Notes under the pieces: generated by a model
Database searches by the model: none
The model's input: only the letters and a program-made list of their open reading frames with translations
Told to the model about the DNA's origin: nothing
Made by a program: the position numbers and the translations under genes
In this document: positions 8,841 to 18,197 of the stretch, piece after piece
Layout: each line of letters begins with the position of its first letter
Position numbering within the stretch: position 1 is the first letter of the stretch
Source of the DNA: Pseudomonas oryzihabitans
GTDB lineage: Bacteria > Pseudomonadota > Gammaproteobacteria > Pseudomonadales > Pseudomonadaceae
Reading direction: 5' to 3'
Length of the DNA: 64,000 nucleotides
Assembly (NCBI RefSeq): GCF_007665395.1
Contig: NZ_VDND01000012.1
Location: forward strand, 124,001-188,000

Positions 8841-10061
8841 ATGACAACCATGCCCTGGGGCGCCGCCCCCTCCCCCCGCTATGACGAACTGGTCGCCCCC
8901 CTGCGCCCGCTGCTGGCGCGGATCCGCGCCGGGGCGGTCGAGCGCGAGCTCGAACGGCGTCTGCCGGTCGCGGAAATCCGCTGGCTCGTGGACGGCGGCA
9001 TCGGTGCCCTGCGCGTACCCCTGGACCAGGGCGGCGCCGGTGCCAACCTGCCCGAGCAGTTCGAGCTGCTCATCGAGGTCGCCGCCGCCGACTCCAACCT
9101 GGCGCAGGCGCTGCGTGGCCATCTCGGCTTCGCCGAGGACGTGCTGGGCAGCCCCGCGAGCGCGCGCCGTGACCGCTGGCTGCGGCGCCTGGCTGCCGGC
9201 GAGCTGGTAGGCCCCGCCTGGAGCGAGGCCGGGCCCCAGGCCGCGCGCGATGAATTCGCCACTCGCCTGGTAGCCCAGGGCGATGGTTGGCAACTGGACG
9301 GTACCAAGTTCTATACTACCGGCTCACTGTATGCCGACTGGATCGACGTCGGGGTCACCGGCCCGAACGGTGAATTCCTGTCGGCCACGGTCCGCCGGGA
9401 CGCCCCGGGCGTAACGGTGGTCGACGATTGGAACGGCTTCGGCCAGACCCTCACCGCCAGCGGCACCGCGCATTTCAGCGCCGTGGCGGTGGCCGCCGAG
9501 GACGTCATCGACGCCACGGGACGCTGGCGCTATGCACCGGCCTTCTATCAGCTGGTACACCTAGCGACGCTCGCCGGGATCGGGCGCGCCCTGGCCAGCG
9601 AGGTCGCCGCGGAAGTCGCCCGCCGCACCCGCAGTTACAGCAACGGCAATGCCCCGCGCGTGGCCCAGGACCCGCAGATTCTGCAGGTGGTGGGCCGCCT
9701 GCAGGGTGCGGCCTACGCCGCCGGGGCGCTAGTCGCGCAGAATGCCCGTACCCTGCAGCTGGCCTACGAGGCGCGGCTGACCCGCGACGAAGCCCAGGAG
9801 GAAGCGGCGCGCATCCGCGCCGAACTGGAAACCGCCCAGGCGCAAACCGTCGTCAGCGACCTCATCCTGCAAGCCTGTACCGAAGGCTTCGACGCCCTGG
9901 GTGCCTCGGCCACCCTCAAGCCGCTCGCCCTCGACCGCTTCTGGCGTAACGCCCGCACCCTCGCTTCCCATAATCCGAGGGTATACAAGCAACGCATCGT
10001 TGGCGACTTCGCGGTGAACGGCACGCCCCCGCCCGAGCAATGGCGTATTGGCGTCGCCTGA
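8841..10061 (+). CDS. Acyl-CoA-dehydrogenase-like flavin monooxygenase (DszC/SfnB-like)
   Basis: A 406-residue protein with acyl-CoA dehydrogenase folds: the N-terminal helical part (about 15-130), the beta domain with GPAWSEAGPQAA and DGTKFYTTGSLYADWIDV, and a C-terminal helical domain ending NPRVYKQRIVGDF. This arrangement is typical of the DszC/SfnB branch that uses reduced flavin and oxygen, often on sulfur compounds, rather than true dehydrogenases. It is the last gene of the unit 6645-10061. The substrate is not deducible. Confidence 0.8.
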   Translation: MTTMPWGAAPSPRYDELVAPLRPLLARIRAGAVERELERRLPVAEIRWLVDGGIGALRVPLDQGGAGANLPEQFELLIEVAAADSNLAQALRGHLGFAEDVLGSPASARRDRWLRRLAAGELVGPAWSEAGPQAARDEFATRLVAQGDGWQLDGTKFYTTGSLYADWIDVGVTGPNGEFLSATVRRDAPGVTVVDDWNGFGQTLTASGTAHFSAVAVAAEDVIDATGRWRYAPAFYQLVHLATLAGIGRALASEVAAEVARRTRSYSNGNAPRVAQDPQILQVVGRLQGAAYAAGALVAQNARTLQLAYEARLTRDEAQEEAARIRAELETAQAQTVVSDLILQACTEGFDALGASATLKPLALDRFWRNARTLASHNPRVYKQRIVGDFAVNGTPPPEQWRIGVA

Positions 10062-10189
10062 AGCGCCAGGATCAGGCCACCTGGTTGTGGCCTATCCGCT
10101 GATCGCCGTCCTGGGGCGGGCACCGCCTGGCGAAGCCCGCCGGGACGCCCGGTCGTTCCTCAGCGAGGCGCCGACCGACGTCAGGATAC

Positions 10190-10951
10190 TCAGCCCCGGC
10201 CCAGATAGGCCGCCTTCAGCGCTGCGGTGTCGAAGCCTGCAGCAGGCCCGGACTGAACCACTCTGCCGCTTTCCAGTACATAGGCATGCTGGGCGTACTT
10301 GAGCGCCACCGCGGTGTTCTGTTCGGCGATGAGAAAGCCCACCCCCTCCCGACGATTCAGGTCGGCGACGATCTCGAAGATCTCCCGCACGATCAGCGGC
10401 GCCAACCCCATGGACGGCTCATCGAGCAGGACCAGCCGCGGCTGAGTCATCAGCGCGCGGCCCAGGGCGATCATCTGCTGCTCACCCCCCGAGGTCAGGC
10501 CGGCGAGGGTGGCGCGCTTGGTCTTCAGCCGCGGGAACCAGGCATACACCCGCTCCAGGGCCATGGCCAGGACGCGCCGATCCGGGCGGCGCAGGAAGGC
10601 ACCGCTGCAGAGATTTTCCTCGACGCTCAACTGGGCGAACACGTGACGTCCCTCGAGGACCTGGACGATACCCTGCTGGACCAGCAGATTCGCGGCGCTC
10701 TGGGAGATATCACGGCCGCCATAGCGCACTCGACCGCGACTGAGCTGGGCGCGCTCGGCACGGATCAGTCCGGAGATGGCCTTGAGCGTGGTGCTCTTGC
10801 CGGCGCCATTGGCCCCCAGGAGCGCGACGATGCCGCCCGCGGGCACCGTCAGCGACACGTCCGCTACCGCCAGGATGCTGCCGTCGTAGACCACTTCGAT
10901 GGCGTCTACCACCAGCGCCGCGGCGGCGTCCCGAGCCAGCGGCGCGCTCAT
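10190..10951 (-). CDS. Branched-chain-amino-acid-type ABC ATP-binding protein (LivF-like), system 1
   Basis: A 253-residue LivF-like ATPase. Walker A is GANGAGKST, the signature TSGGEQQMIALGRAL and Walker B LVLLDEPSMGLAP. Its ATG overlaps the stop of the binding-protein gene. With its four partners upstream it completes a Liv-type importer (14441-10190). The order is ligase-like, LivG, LivH, LivM, binding protein, LivF. It is closely similar to the LivF-like protein of system 2 (18272-19015), for instance in RVYAWFPRL and QVLEGRH. Confidence 0.86.
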   Translation of the reverse strand: MSAPLARDAAAALVVDAIEVVYDGSILAVADVSLTVPAGGIVALLGANGAGKSTTLKAISGLIRAERAQLSRGRVRYGGRDISQSAANLLVQQGIVQVLEGRHVFAQLSVEENLCSGAFLRRPDRRVLAMALERVYAWFPRLKTKRATLAGLTSGGEQQMIALGRALMTQPRLVLLDEPSMGLAPLIVREIFEIVADLNRREGVGFLIAEQNTAVALKYAQHAYVLESGRVVQSGPAAGFDTAALKAAYLGRG

Positions 10952-12297
10952 GGCGCCGCCTCGGCGCCATCCGGGCCGCAGTCGCGCGGCACGACGCCCT
11001 GCTCCCTGGCGTAGGCCGCGGCCTTGGCGTCGATCAACGGCCGCAGCAGCGGCCGGTCGGCCTGGATCCAGTCGGTCAGCAAATTCCAGCGCTGGCCGTC
11101 CCATTGCTGCACCTTGGCGGCCCCACCCCCCTCGTGGTCACGGCAGGACAAGGCCAGCGGCTGCAGCAAGCCGAGGAAGCCAATGGCCTTGAGGCGTGCA
11201 TCGTCGAGCCGCAGGTGTTCCAGGCCCCAGCGGCCCTCCTCGCCGGTGAGCGGCCGGTGCCCGAAGTGCCCCTGGGCGGTACGGATCGCCTCCACGGCGA
11301 TGGCGGCATTCACCAGGCCGGAGTTGTAGTAGACGCTACCGAAGCTGCGCGGGTCCTTGAGGTCGCTCTTGCCCGCCTCGAGGATGTACTTCTTCAAGCG
11401 CTGGTGGATATCGAAGGTGGCGCCGCCCGGATAGGGGGTCAAGGCCAGGTAGCCCTTGCCGACGGCGCCAGTGGGCAGCACGTCCTCGTCGGAACTGGCC
11501 CAGATGTCGCCGACGATATGGTCCACCGGGAAGCCGAAGCGCGCGGCGGTCTTGATCGCCACCGGGGTGGATACGCCCCAGGTGCGCAGGAAGATCCAAT
11601 CGGGTCGTACCTGGCGCACCTGGCGCCATTGCGCCGCCTGTTCGTTGCCCGGGTCGGCGACCGGGATCTGGATGTTCTCGAATCCGTACCGCTCCGCCAG
11701 CAACGCCAGCGGCGCCTGGGTCTCCCGGCCATAGGCCGAGTCATGGTAGACGGTGGCGATCTTCCTGCCGCGCAGTTTGTCCAGCCCGCCTTCGCGCTCG
11801 GCCACGTAGTTGATGAAGGCCGACGCCTCGCTGTAGAACGTCAGCATCACCGGGAAGTTGTAGGGGAAGACCCGGCCGTCGGTAGCCTCGGTGCGGCCAT
11901 AGCCCAGGGTGATGAGCGGAATGCGATCGGCTTCGGCCTTGCTCGCCAAGGCGTAGGCGGCCGGAGCGCCATTGGGCTGGTAGAGCGCCACCGGGGCGCC
12001 ATCCAGGCCCTGCTTGAACCGCTCGTAGCACTCGATGCCCTTTTCCGCCGTCCATTCGGTCTCGCATTCGCGCCAGACCAGCTTGACGCCGTTGATGCCG
12101 CCCTCCACGTCGTTGATGTAACGCAGGTAGTCGATCATGCCGGCCCAGACCGGGATGCCGCTGGAGGCATAGGCCCCGACCCGGTAGGTGGCCAGCGGGA
12201 AGAACTGCTCGGTAGCGGCAGCCTGGGTAGGCAGGCTCTGGGCGAGACCCAGGACGGCCAGCACGGCGGCCAGGGTGCGTTGTACGGGTCGGGTCAT
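10948..12297 (-). CDS. Liv-type ABC substrate-binding protein, system 1
   Basis: A 449-residue periplasmic binding protein of the Leu/Ile/Val-binding type. A signal peptide ends near TQAAAT. The mature N-terminus EQFFPLATYRVGAYASSG matches EQYFPLQSYRVGPYAAGG of the system 2 protein, as do LVWRECETE and SCRDHEGGGA near the C-terminus. ATG 12297 has an AAGGAAG site. The ligand is unknown; this subfamily is distinct from LivJ/LivK and often sits near sulfur and aromatic catabolism genes, so branched-chain amino acids should not be assumed. Confidence 0.84.
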   Translation of the reverse strand: MTRPVQRTLAAVLAVLGLAQSLPTQAAATEQFFPLATYRVGAYASSGIPVWAGMIDYLRYINDVEGGINGVKLVWRECETEWTAEKGIECYERFKQGLDGAPVALYQPNGAPAAYALASKAEADRIPLITLGYGRTEATDGRVFPYNFPVMLTFYSEASAFINYVAEREGGLDKLRGRKIATVYHDSAYGRETQAPLALLAERYGFENIQIPVADPGNEQAAQWRQVRQVRPDWIFLRTWGVSTPVAIKTAARFGFPVDHIVGDIWASSDEDVLPTGAVGKGYLALTPYPGGATFDIHQRLKKYILEAGKSDLKDPRSFGSVYYNSGLVNAAIAVEAIRTAQGHFGHRPLTGEEGRWGLEHLRLDDARLKAIGFLGLLQPLALSCRDHEGGGAAKVQQWDGQRWNLLTDWIQADRPLLRPLIDAKAAAYAREQGVVPRDCGPDGAEAAP

Positions 12298-12493
12298 ACG
12301 GGATGCTTCCTTGATTGAAGGTGATGAACCTGTCCCGTGGCCGGGTCGAGGGATGCGCCCCACGCCGTCGCCTGGGTGCGCGGCGTGAAGCGGTCTGTCC
12401 TGGGTTGGGTGGCGGCTGCCAGCCGCTGAAGCCGACGACCGACCGGACGACGCCCGCCGGGTCGGCCGGGAGCCGTCGGGCAAATCGCCCTAG

Positions 12494-13555
12494 CTAAAAG
12501 CGCAACGGCCACACCTTGAGGCGGCCGCGGAGTCGTTCGAACAGGCGAACCAGGCCCTCGGGCTCCTTGATGAGAAAGCCGATGATGGCCACGCCGAAGA
12601 TGATCTTCTGCAGGTTCTGCAATTGCCCGGCATCGATACGACCGCCGAACAGCCATTGGCCCAGGTGATCCAGCAACAGCGGCAGCAAGCTGATGAAGGC
12701 GGCGCCGATGAAGTTGCCGGCGATACTGCCGAGCCCCCCGATGATGATGATGAAGAGGATCTGGAAGGAGCGATTGATGTCGAAACTGGCCGCGCTGGCG
12801 GTGCCCAGATAGGCGAAGGCCCAGAGCGCGCCGGCGATACCCAGATAGAAGGCGCTGACGGCGAACGCCAGGCGCTTGTCCCGGGCGACCTGGATGCCGA
12901 TCACCGCCGCGGCGGTATCCATGTCGCGGATGGCCATCCAGTTGCGGCCGATCCGACTGCGTACCAGGTTGACCGCGACCCAGGTCAGCAGCACGACGCA
13001 GCTGAGCACCAGCAGGTAGCGCCCCACCGGACCACTCAGATCCCAGCCGAGGAACGCCAGGCGCGGCGCGCTGATGGTGCCGGACGAGGCGTAGTTGTAG
13101 AACCAGGGGAACTTGGCGAACAGCCATTCGAGGAAGAACTGCGCCGCAAGGGTGGTCACCATCAGGTAGAAGCCCTTGATGCGTCCGCTGGGAATCCCGA
13201 ACACCAGTCCGGTCGCGGCCGCTATCACACCGCCTCCGAGCAGCGCCAGCGGCAGCGGAAGCTCCGGTAGCCGCAGCAACACGCCATAGCTGGCGAAGGC
13301 GCCCACGGCCATGAAGCCGGCGGCACCCACCGAGGTCTGACCGGCGTAGCCAGTGAGCAGATTGAGGCCGAGCGCTGCCAGCGACAGGACCAGGAAGGGA
13401 ATCAGGATGGCGTTGAGCCAATAGTCGCTGCCGAGCAGCGGCACCATGACGAAGGCCACCGCCAACAGTGTCCAGAGCGCCGGCGCGCGACGCGGGGCGT
13501 GCAGGCGCACGGGCCCGGCAGCCAGCGGAAAGGAAGCGGGAAAAAGGCGGTCCAT
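12494..13555 (-). CDS. Liv-type ABC permease (LivM-like), system 1
   Basis: A 353-residue inner-membrane permease with about ten hydrophobic segments. The LivM features GLNLLTGYAGQTSVGAAGFMAVGAFA and the loop IRDMDTAAAVIGIQVARDKRLAFAVSAFYLGIAGALWAF (in parts) are present, and QILFIIIIGGLGSIAGNFIGA follows. It starts 4 bases after the LivH-like gene ends. About 195 bases without a gene separate it from the binding-protein gene downstream. Confidence 0.86.
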   Translation of the reverse strand: MDRLFPASFPLAAGPVRLHAPRRAPALWTLLAVAFVMVPLLGSDYWLNAILIPFLVLSLAALGLNLLTGYAGQTSVGAAGFMAVGAFASYGVLLRLPELPLPLALLGGGVIAAATGLVFGIPSGRIKGFYLMVTTLAAQFFLEWLFAKFPWFYNYASSGTISAPRLAFLGWDLSGPVGRYLLVLSCVVLLTWVAVNLVRSRIGRNWMAIRDMDTAAAVIGIQVARDKRLAFAVSAFYLGIAGALWAFAYLGTASAASFDINRSFQILFIIIIGGLGSIAGNFIGAAFISLLPLLLDHLGQWLFGGRIDAGQLQNLQKIIFGVAIIGFLIKEPEGLVRLFERLRGRLKVWPLRF

Positions 13556-13559
13556 GCGA

Positions 13560-14441
13560 TTACACCCGTTCGATGGCGCGCTCGCCGAACAGGCCGGCGG
13601 GGCGCAGGTAGAGGAAGACGACGGCCAGGACGTAGGCGAACCAGGGGGTGATGCCACCGCCGACCAGCGGACCGAGGTAGGCCTCGGCGAGATTTTCCGC
13701 GGCGCCCACGATCAGCCCACCGACGATGGCACCGCCAATGGAAGTGAAGCCGCCGATGATCAATACCGGCAGGGCCTTGAGCACCACCAGCGACAGGGAG
13801 AACTGCACCCCCTGGCGAGCACCCCAGAGCAGCCCCGCCACCAGCCCCACCAGCCCGGCCACGGCCCAGACGATGCGCCAGATGCGATTGAGGTCGATGC
13901 CGATGGAAAGCGCGGCGCGGGTGTCGTCAGCCACCGCCCGCAGGGCGATGCCCAGCCGCGTGCGGTTGAACAGCAGGCCGAGCACGACCACCAGCAGGCC
14001 CGCGACGCCGGCCGCGATGAGGTCGAACTCGCTGACCATGATCTCGCCGAGGAACAGCGGGACGTCGTCGATGCCCAGGTCGAGGGCCCTTACCTGGGCC
14101 CCCATCAACCCCTGGGCCAGCCCCTCGAGGATGAAAGACAGGCCCAGGGTCGCCATGAACAGGGTGATCTGCGAGCGATTGGCCAGAGGCCGCAGCACCA
14201 GGCGCTCGATGAGCACGGCAGCCACGACCATGACCGCGGCCGCGCCCAGTAGCGCCATGGCGAAGGACCAGCCGTGCTCGTGGAGACTGGCGAACGTCAG
14301 GGCGGCGAATAGCAGCATGGCGCCCTGGGCGAAGTTGAAGACGCCGCTGGCCTTGTAGATCAGGACGAAGCCCAACGCCACCAGCGAATAGAGCGTGCCT
14401 GCCAGCAGGCCACCGATCAGGGTTTCCAGGAAGAAATTCAC
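13560..14441 (-). CDS. Liv-type ABC permease (LivH-like), system 1
   Basis: A 293-residue permease with LivH features: GLLAGTLYSLVALGFVLIYKASG, FNFAQGAMLL, LRAVADDTRAALSIGID and VIGGFTSIGGAIVGG. It overlaps the LivG-like gene by an ATGA-type junction. It is nearly superimposable on the LivH-like protein of system 2 at 21457-22338, which has the same length. Confidence 0.87.
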   Translation of the reverse strand: MNFFLETLIGGLLAGTLYSLVALGFVLIYKASGVFNFAQGAMLLFAALTFASLHEHGWSFAMALLGAAAVMVVAAVLIERLVLRPLANRSQITLFMATLGLSFILEGLAQGLMGAQVRALDLGIDDVPLFLGEIMVSEFDLIAAGVAGLLVVVLGLLFNRTRLGIALRAVADDTRAALSIGIDLNRIWRIVWAVAGLVGLVAGLLWGARQGVQFSLSLVVLKALPVLIIGGFTSIGGAIVGGLIVGAAENLAEAYLGPLVGGGITPWFAYVLAVVFLYLRPAGLFGERAIERV

Positions 14442-15235
14442 GCGGCGGTCTCCTCGGCGCTACCCAGGTAGGCGGCGATCACGTCCGGATTGGCGCGAAC
14501 CTCGGCGGGCGTGCCATCGCCGACCTTGCGACCGTAGTCGAGCACCACCACGTGGCTGGCGAGGTCCATGACCACGCCGATATCGTGCTCGATGAGCACC
14601 ACGGTGCTGCCCAGCTCGCGGTTGGCCTCGGCGATGAAGCGGCTCATGGCCTGCTTTTCCTCGCTGTTCATGCCTGCCATGGGTTCGTCGAGCAACAGCA
14701 GGCGCGGTCCCGCGATCAGTGCCCTGCCCAGCTCGACCCGCTTCTGCAGGCCATAGGCGAGAGTGCCGACCGCGGTCTCCCGCCAGGGCTGCAACTCGAG
14801 CAATTCCAGAATTTCCTCGGCGCGCGCCTGGAAGCGGCTGGCCTCGCGTCGCGCCCGCGGCAGGCCCAGTGCTTGCTCCAGCAGCGTTGCCCGGCCATGG
14901 CGCGACAGGCCGGTGAGGAGGTTGTCGCTCACGCTCATACGCTTGAACAGGGCATTGTTCTGGAAGGTGCGGCCGATCCCCTGGCGCGCGGCGGCCAAGG
15001 GATGCACCTGCCGCCAGCGCTGGCCGGCGAACACCACTTCGCCGACATCCGGCCGATAGACGCCGTTGAGGATATTGAGCAGCGAACTCTTGCCCGCGCC
15101 GTTGGGCCCGATCAAGGCGCAGATCTCCCCTTGAGCGACCCTGAAGCTCAGGCGGTCGAGGGCCTTGACCCCCTTGAACGAAAGCGAGATGTCACGTACC
15201 TCCAGCAGAGGTCCAGGCGGCTGCGCCCGACTCAT
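14438..15235 (-). CDS. Liv-type ABC ATP-binding protein (LivG-like), system 1
   Basis: A 265-residue ATPase. Walker A is GPNGAGKSS, the family stretch GIGRTFQN follows, and Walker B is LLLLDEPMAGMN with the IEHDIGVVMDL switch region. The ATG at 15235 overlaps the stop of the ligase-like gene. The canonical LSGG signature is replaced by LAYGLQKRVELGRAL, as is usual in LivG. Confidence 0.86.
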   Translation of the reverse strand: MSRAQPPGPLLEVRDISLSFKGVKALDRLSFRVAQGEICALIGPNGAGKSSLLNILNGVYRPDVGEVVFAGQRWRQVHPLAAARQGIGRTFQNNALFKRMSVSDNLLTGLSRHGRATLLEQALGLPRARREASRFQARAEEILELLELQPWRETAVGTLAYGLQKRVELGRALIAGPRLLLLDEPMAGMNSEEKQAMSRFIAEANRELGSTVVLIEHDIGVVMDLASHVVVLDYGRKVGDGTPAEVRANPDVIAAYLGSAEETAA

Positions 15236-16158
15236 GCTACCCGCTCCAGTTCCGCCAGCCACACACTGTCGCCCGCGGCGGCCAGCTGTTCCACCGCCAC
15301 CAGGCGCTGAAACCCCAGCAAGCGGCGGATCCGGCGGCGCAATACGCCGCGTACGCCAATCGCCGGGCCCTGGCGTGACCAATCGGCCAGGCGGCGTGCT
15401 AGGCTACCGGGCAACGGCAGACGTGCCTCGATTTCCGCCGCCAGCGCCGCCAGTCGCGTGCTGGACAGCAGGAGGCGGGTCGGGGCCACCTCGTGACGAT
15501 CGCGTACCGCGGCTGCGGGGGTTTCCGGCAGCGCCAACGCCAGCCCCTCCACCAGCCAGAAACGCAGCAGCCGCTGTAGCCCTTCGGGCCATTCACTGCC
15601 CTCTTCGTACCACAGCAGTCCGGCCCCCGCAGCGGGATGATCCGCCAGGGTCATCACCACCGACTGTGACGGATGCAGGGTCTGCAGGGCGATCCGGTTG
15701 CCGGCGCCGTGCACTGGCAGGGGCGCGCACAGCAGCCCCTCACCGTTCCGGCCGACGGACGACTGCCAGGCTCGTGCCTGGGCCCGGTCATTGGTCCAGA
15801 ACACCGAGGCCTGGGGCAGCGTAGCCGCGCCCTGGCCGTCGGCGAGCGGAACCAGCAGTACCCGCGCCTCCAGCGTCTGGGCAGCCAGCAGCGTGAATAA
15901 CAGCCGTGGCTCGCACGCCCCGCTCACCGCCAGTCGCGTACCCTTGCCCACGCCAACGTCCGCCAGGCGCTGACTCAGCGCCTTGACCTCCGCCGCCACG
16001 TCGTCCCAGCGCCAAGCCCGCCACTGGCCCCGCTGCTTATGGCGTAGCGCCAGCGCCGTGCCGTCATCCTGCAGGCGGCGGCGCAGCAAGCCCAGCACGT
16101 CCAGGGGCTTTACCCAGGCGGGTGCGACGAAGGCGTCGGAAGTGTCGAAGGCGGTCAC
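15232..16158 (-). CDS. Reduced AMP-binding (acyl-CoA ligase-like) protein lacking the ATP-binding loop
   Basis: A 308-residue protein that begins like a long-chain acyl-CoA ligase (VLGLLRRRLQDDGTALALRHK, then WDDVAAEVKALSQRLADVGVGKGTRLAV). Family members are usually 550-650 residues with a TSGTTGxPK loop and a C-terminal lid. Neither is seen here; only the N-terminal subdomain and the LADWSRQGPAIGVRGVLRRR linker-like region remain. The frame is open and overlaps the LivG start, so it looks like a maintained coding gene rather than a fresh pseudogene. Full-length relatives often head this type of Liv operon (recalled context). Catalytic activity is doubtful. Confidence 0.65.
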   Translation of the reverse strand: MTAFDTSDAFVAPAWVKPLDVLGLLRRRLQDDGTALALRHKQRGQWRAWRWDDVAAEVKALSQRLADVGVGKGTRLAVSGACEPRLLFTLLAAQTLEARVLLVPLADGQGAATLPQASVFWTNDRAQARAWQSSVGRNGEGLLCAPLPVHGAGNRIALQTLHPSQSVVMTLADHPAAGAGLLWYEEGSEWPEGLQRLLRFWLVEGLALALPETPAAAVRDRHEVAPTRLLLSSTRLAALAAEIEARLPLPGSLARRLADWSRQGPAIGVRGVLRRRIRRLLGFQRLVAVEQLAAAGDSVWLAELERVA

Positions 16159-16491
16159 GAAGAGTACCTGGTCAGTGGTTGGGACGCAGTACCCTTAACA
16201 ACAACCATGCCATCTTTTGGTTCTTACAGATCAGGCACTTATACCAGCCAACCACAGGAATATCCTACCTCCAGGGCGACAATTGCTGAAGCGCTGTTGG
16301 CGGACGGACAGTGGGTACCGGTCGCAAGCCGTCAGCACCGCGCTTGGCAGAGGCCTTGGGGTCGCGCTAATGATGGGAGCCCGGTCCGGGCTCCTGCGGC
16401 GGTTCAGTAGCGCCTCGAGGTTTCCACCGAGCAGACGCGCCCCGGGCAGGCGCGCCCGGCTAGAATACAACCGCCTGGGTCACCATTCTCT
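16159..16491. other. 333-base intergenic region between chemoreceptor and Liv system 1
   Basis: No gene is supported here. It should hold the promoter of the operon starting at 16158 and the 3' end of the chemoreceptor transcript. An 8-base inverted pair GTGGTTGG/CCAACCAC (16175-16182 and 16248-16255) and a hairpin GGAGCCCG-GTC-CGGGCTCC (16376-16394) without a T-run are visible. Confidence 0.5.
16197..16212 (-). promoter_or_regulatory. Possible sigma-54-like promoter for Liv system 1
   Basis: The minus strand reads TGGCATGGTTGTTGTT about 40 bases before the start at 16158. GG and GT are spaced by ten bases; the consensus needs GC at the second position, so this is a near match only. Several sulfur-scavenging enhancer-binding regulators of Pseudomonas act on sigma-54 promoters, which is why it is listed. 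Confidence 0.2.
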
Positions 16492-18114
16492 TCAGAACTG
16501 GAAGCGCTGCAGCATTCGCTGCAATTCAGCCGAGGTGCCGTTCAGCTCCTCGATGGCGCTGCCGACCTGGGACGAGGCGTCCGAGTTGCGCACCGACAGG
16601 TCGCGGATGTTCACCAGGTTGCGGTCGATTTCCCGGGCGACCTGGGCCTGTTCCTCGGCGGCGCTGGCGATCACCAGGTTACGCTCGTGGATGCCGAGGA
16701 TCGCCTGGTCGATCTCTTCCAGCGCCTGGCCACTGGCCTCGGCGCTGGCGAGACTGTCGCCCACCTGGCGCGTGCCGCTCTGCATGGCGTCCACCGCCTG
16801 GCGGGTGCCGTGCTGGATCCGCGAGACCATCTGCTCGATCTCGGCGGTGGAGCTCTGGGTCCGGCCGGCCAGGGCCCGCACCTCGTCGGCGACCACCGCG
16901 AAGCCGCGACCGGCCTCACCGGCGCGGGCCGCCTCGATGGCCGCATTGAGCGCCAGCAGGTTGGTCTGTTCGGCGATGGCGCGGATCACGTCCAGCACCG
17001 TCCCGATTTTCTGGGATTCCTCGGCCAGCTCGCCGATGTCGCTTGACGCCTGGTCCATCCCCTGCCCCAGCACGCGAATGGTGGTCAGGGTGTGCCGCAC
17101 CTGCTGGGTCCCCTTCTGCACCAGCAGCTGCGACTGGTCCGATGCCGCCGACGTGGAGACGGCGTTGCCGGCCACCTCTTCCACCGCGGCGGTCATCTGG
17201 TTCACCGCGGTGGCGGCCTGCTGGATCTCGTCATGTTGCTGGGCGACCTCGCCCAGGTTGCGCTGGGTGATGCGACTCACCTCGCCGCAGGCCCCACCCA
17301 GCTGATCCGCGGTGGCGTTGATCAACCCCAGCGCCTGGCGCAGGCTGGCCTGCATCCCGGCCAAGGCCTCGAGCAACTGCGAGGGCTCGTCGCGCCCCCT
17401 CACCTCCAGGGTCTGCCGCAGATCGCCAGCGGCCATGGCCCGCGCCGCCACGATGGCGGAACGCAGCGGCTGGACGATGCTACGGGTCAGCCCCCAGGCC
17501 AGCAGGATCGTCAGCAGCAAGGCCAGGCCCAGCACCCCCAGCGAGCCGATCCAGAGGGTCTGGTAGCGGGCGGCCGCGTCCGCCGTATAGGCGTTGCTTT
17601 CTTCGACGTTGACCTTGAGCAGGGCATTGAACAGGTCGCCGGTCTTGTTGGAAGCCTCCTGGATACCCGTGTTGAGCAAGGTCCGCATGGCCTCCACCTC
17701 GCCCCGGTCGGACAGGGTCCGATACTGGGCCAGCAGAGTCCGGTAGTCGGCGATGGTGGCGTCCAGTTGTTCGAAGCCGGCGCGGCCCCGGTCGGTGACC
17801 ACCTGGCGGTAGTCCTGCATCGCCTTATCCAGCAGGCCGATCAAGACCTCGAGCCTGGCCACGGTGGGGGTCAGCACCGCCGGCTCGCGGTTGAGCATCA
17901 TGCGCAGGGTGATGACGCGGATGCCCAGCTGGTTGTCCCTGATCTGCGCCAGGGCGCGACTGCCCCCCAGCGCGACCGCTTCGGTATGCACCAGGGCGCC
18001 ACGCAGCGCCTGGGCGTTGTAGATACCTGACAGCCCCAGGAGCAGTACCAGCGCGGCGATGACCGCGAAGCTCACTCCAGCCCGTGTCCCTATGGTGTAG
18101 TTGTTCAGATTCAT
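16492..18114 (-). CDS. Methyl-accepting chemotaxis protein
   Basis: A 540-residue transmembrane chemoreceptor. A first membrane helix (about 10-32) is followed by a periplasmic four-helix-bundle-type sensor (about 33-187), a second membrane helix (about 188-210), a HAMP domain (about 211-265) and a long signalling coiled coil. The hairpin tip contains the conserved EQTNLLALNAAIEAARAGE and GRGFAVVADEVR segments. It ends ELQRMLQRFQF with no CheR-binding pentapeptide. It sits alone between two paralogous Liv-type importers, suggesting it may sense their substrate; this is inference. Confidence 0.88.
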   Translation of the reverse strand: MNLNNYTIGTRAGVSFAVIAALVLLLGLSGIYNAQALRGALVHTEAVALGGSRALAQIRDNQLGIRVITLRMMLNREPAVLTPTVARLEVLIGLLDKAMQDYRQVVTDRGRAGFEQLDATIADYRTLLAQYRTLSDRGEVEAMRTLLNTGIQEASNKTGDLFNALLKVNVEESNAYTADAAARYQTLWIGSLGVLGLALLLTILLAWGLTRSIVQPLRSAIVAARAMAAGDLRQTLEVRGRDEPSQLLEALAGMQASLRQALGLINATADQLGGACGEVSRITQRNLGEVAQQHDEIQQAATAVNQMTAAVEEVAGNAVSTSAASDQSQLLVQKGTQQVRHTLTTIRVLGQGMDQASSDIGELAEESQKIGTVLDVIRAIAEQTNLLALNAAIEAARAGEAGRGFAVVADEVRALAGRTQSSTAEIEQMVSRIQHGTRQAVDAMQSGTRQVGDSLASAEASGQALEEIDQAILGIHERNLVIASAAEEQAQVAREIDRNLVNIRDLSVRNSDASSQVGSAIEELNGTSAELQRMLQRFQF

Positions 18115-18197
18115 GGAGGCTCTCAGCGACGGAAGAAAGGGTGTCCCTCTCATCTCGACTCCGGCCGAGCGGACTTGAGGGACCCGGGCTCTGGAAG

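Noticed and set aside
16376..16394. Hairpin GGAGCCCG-GTC-CGGGCTCC as terminator of the chemoreceptor gene
   Set aside because: It lies about 100 bases after the stop and has no T-run on either strand, so it is noted only in the intergenic entry.
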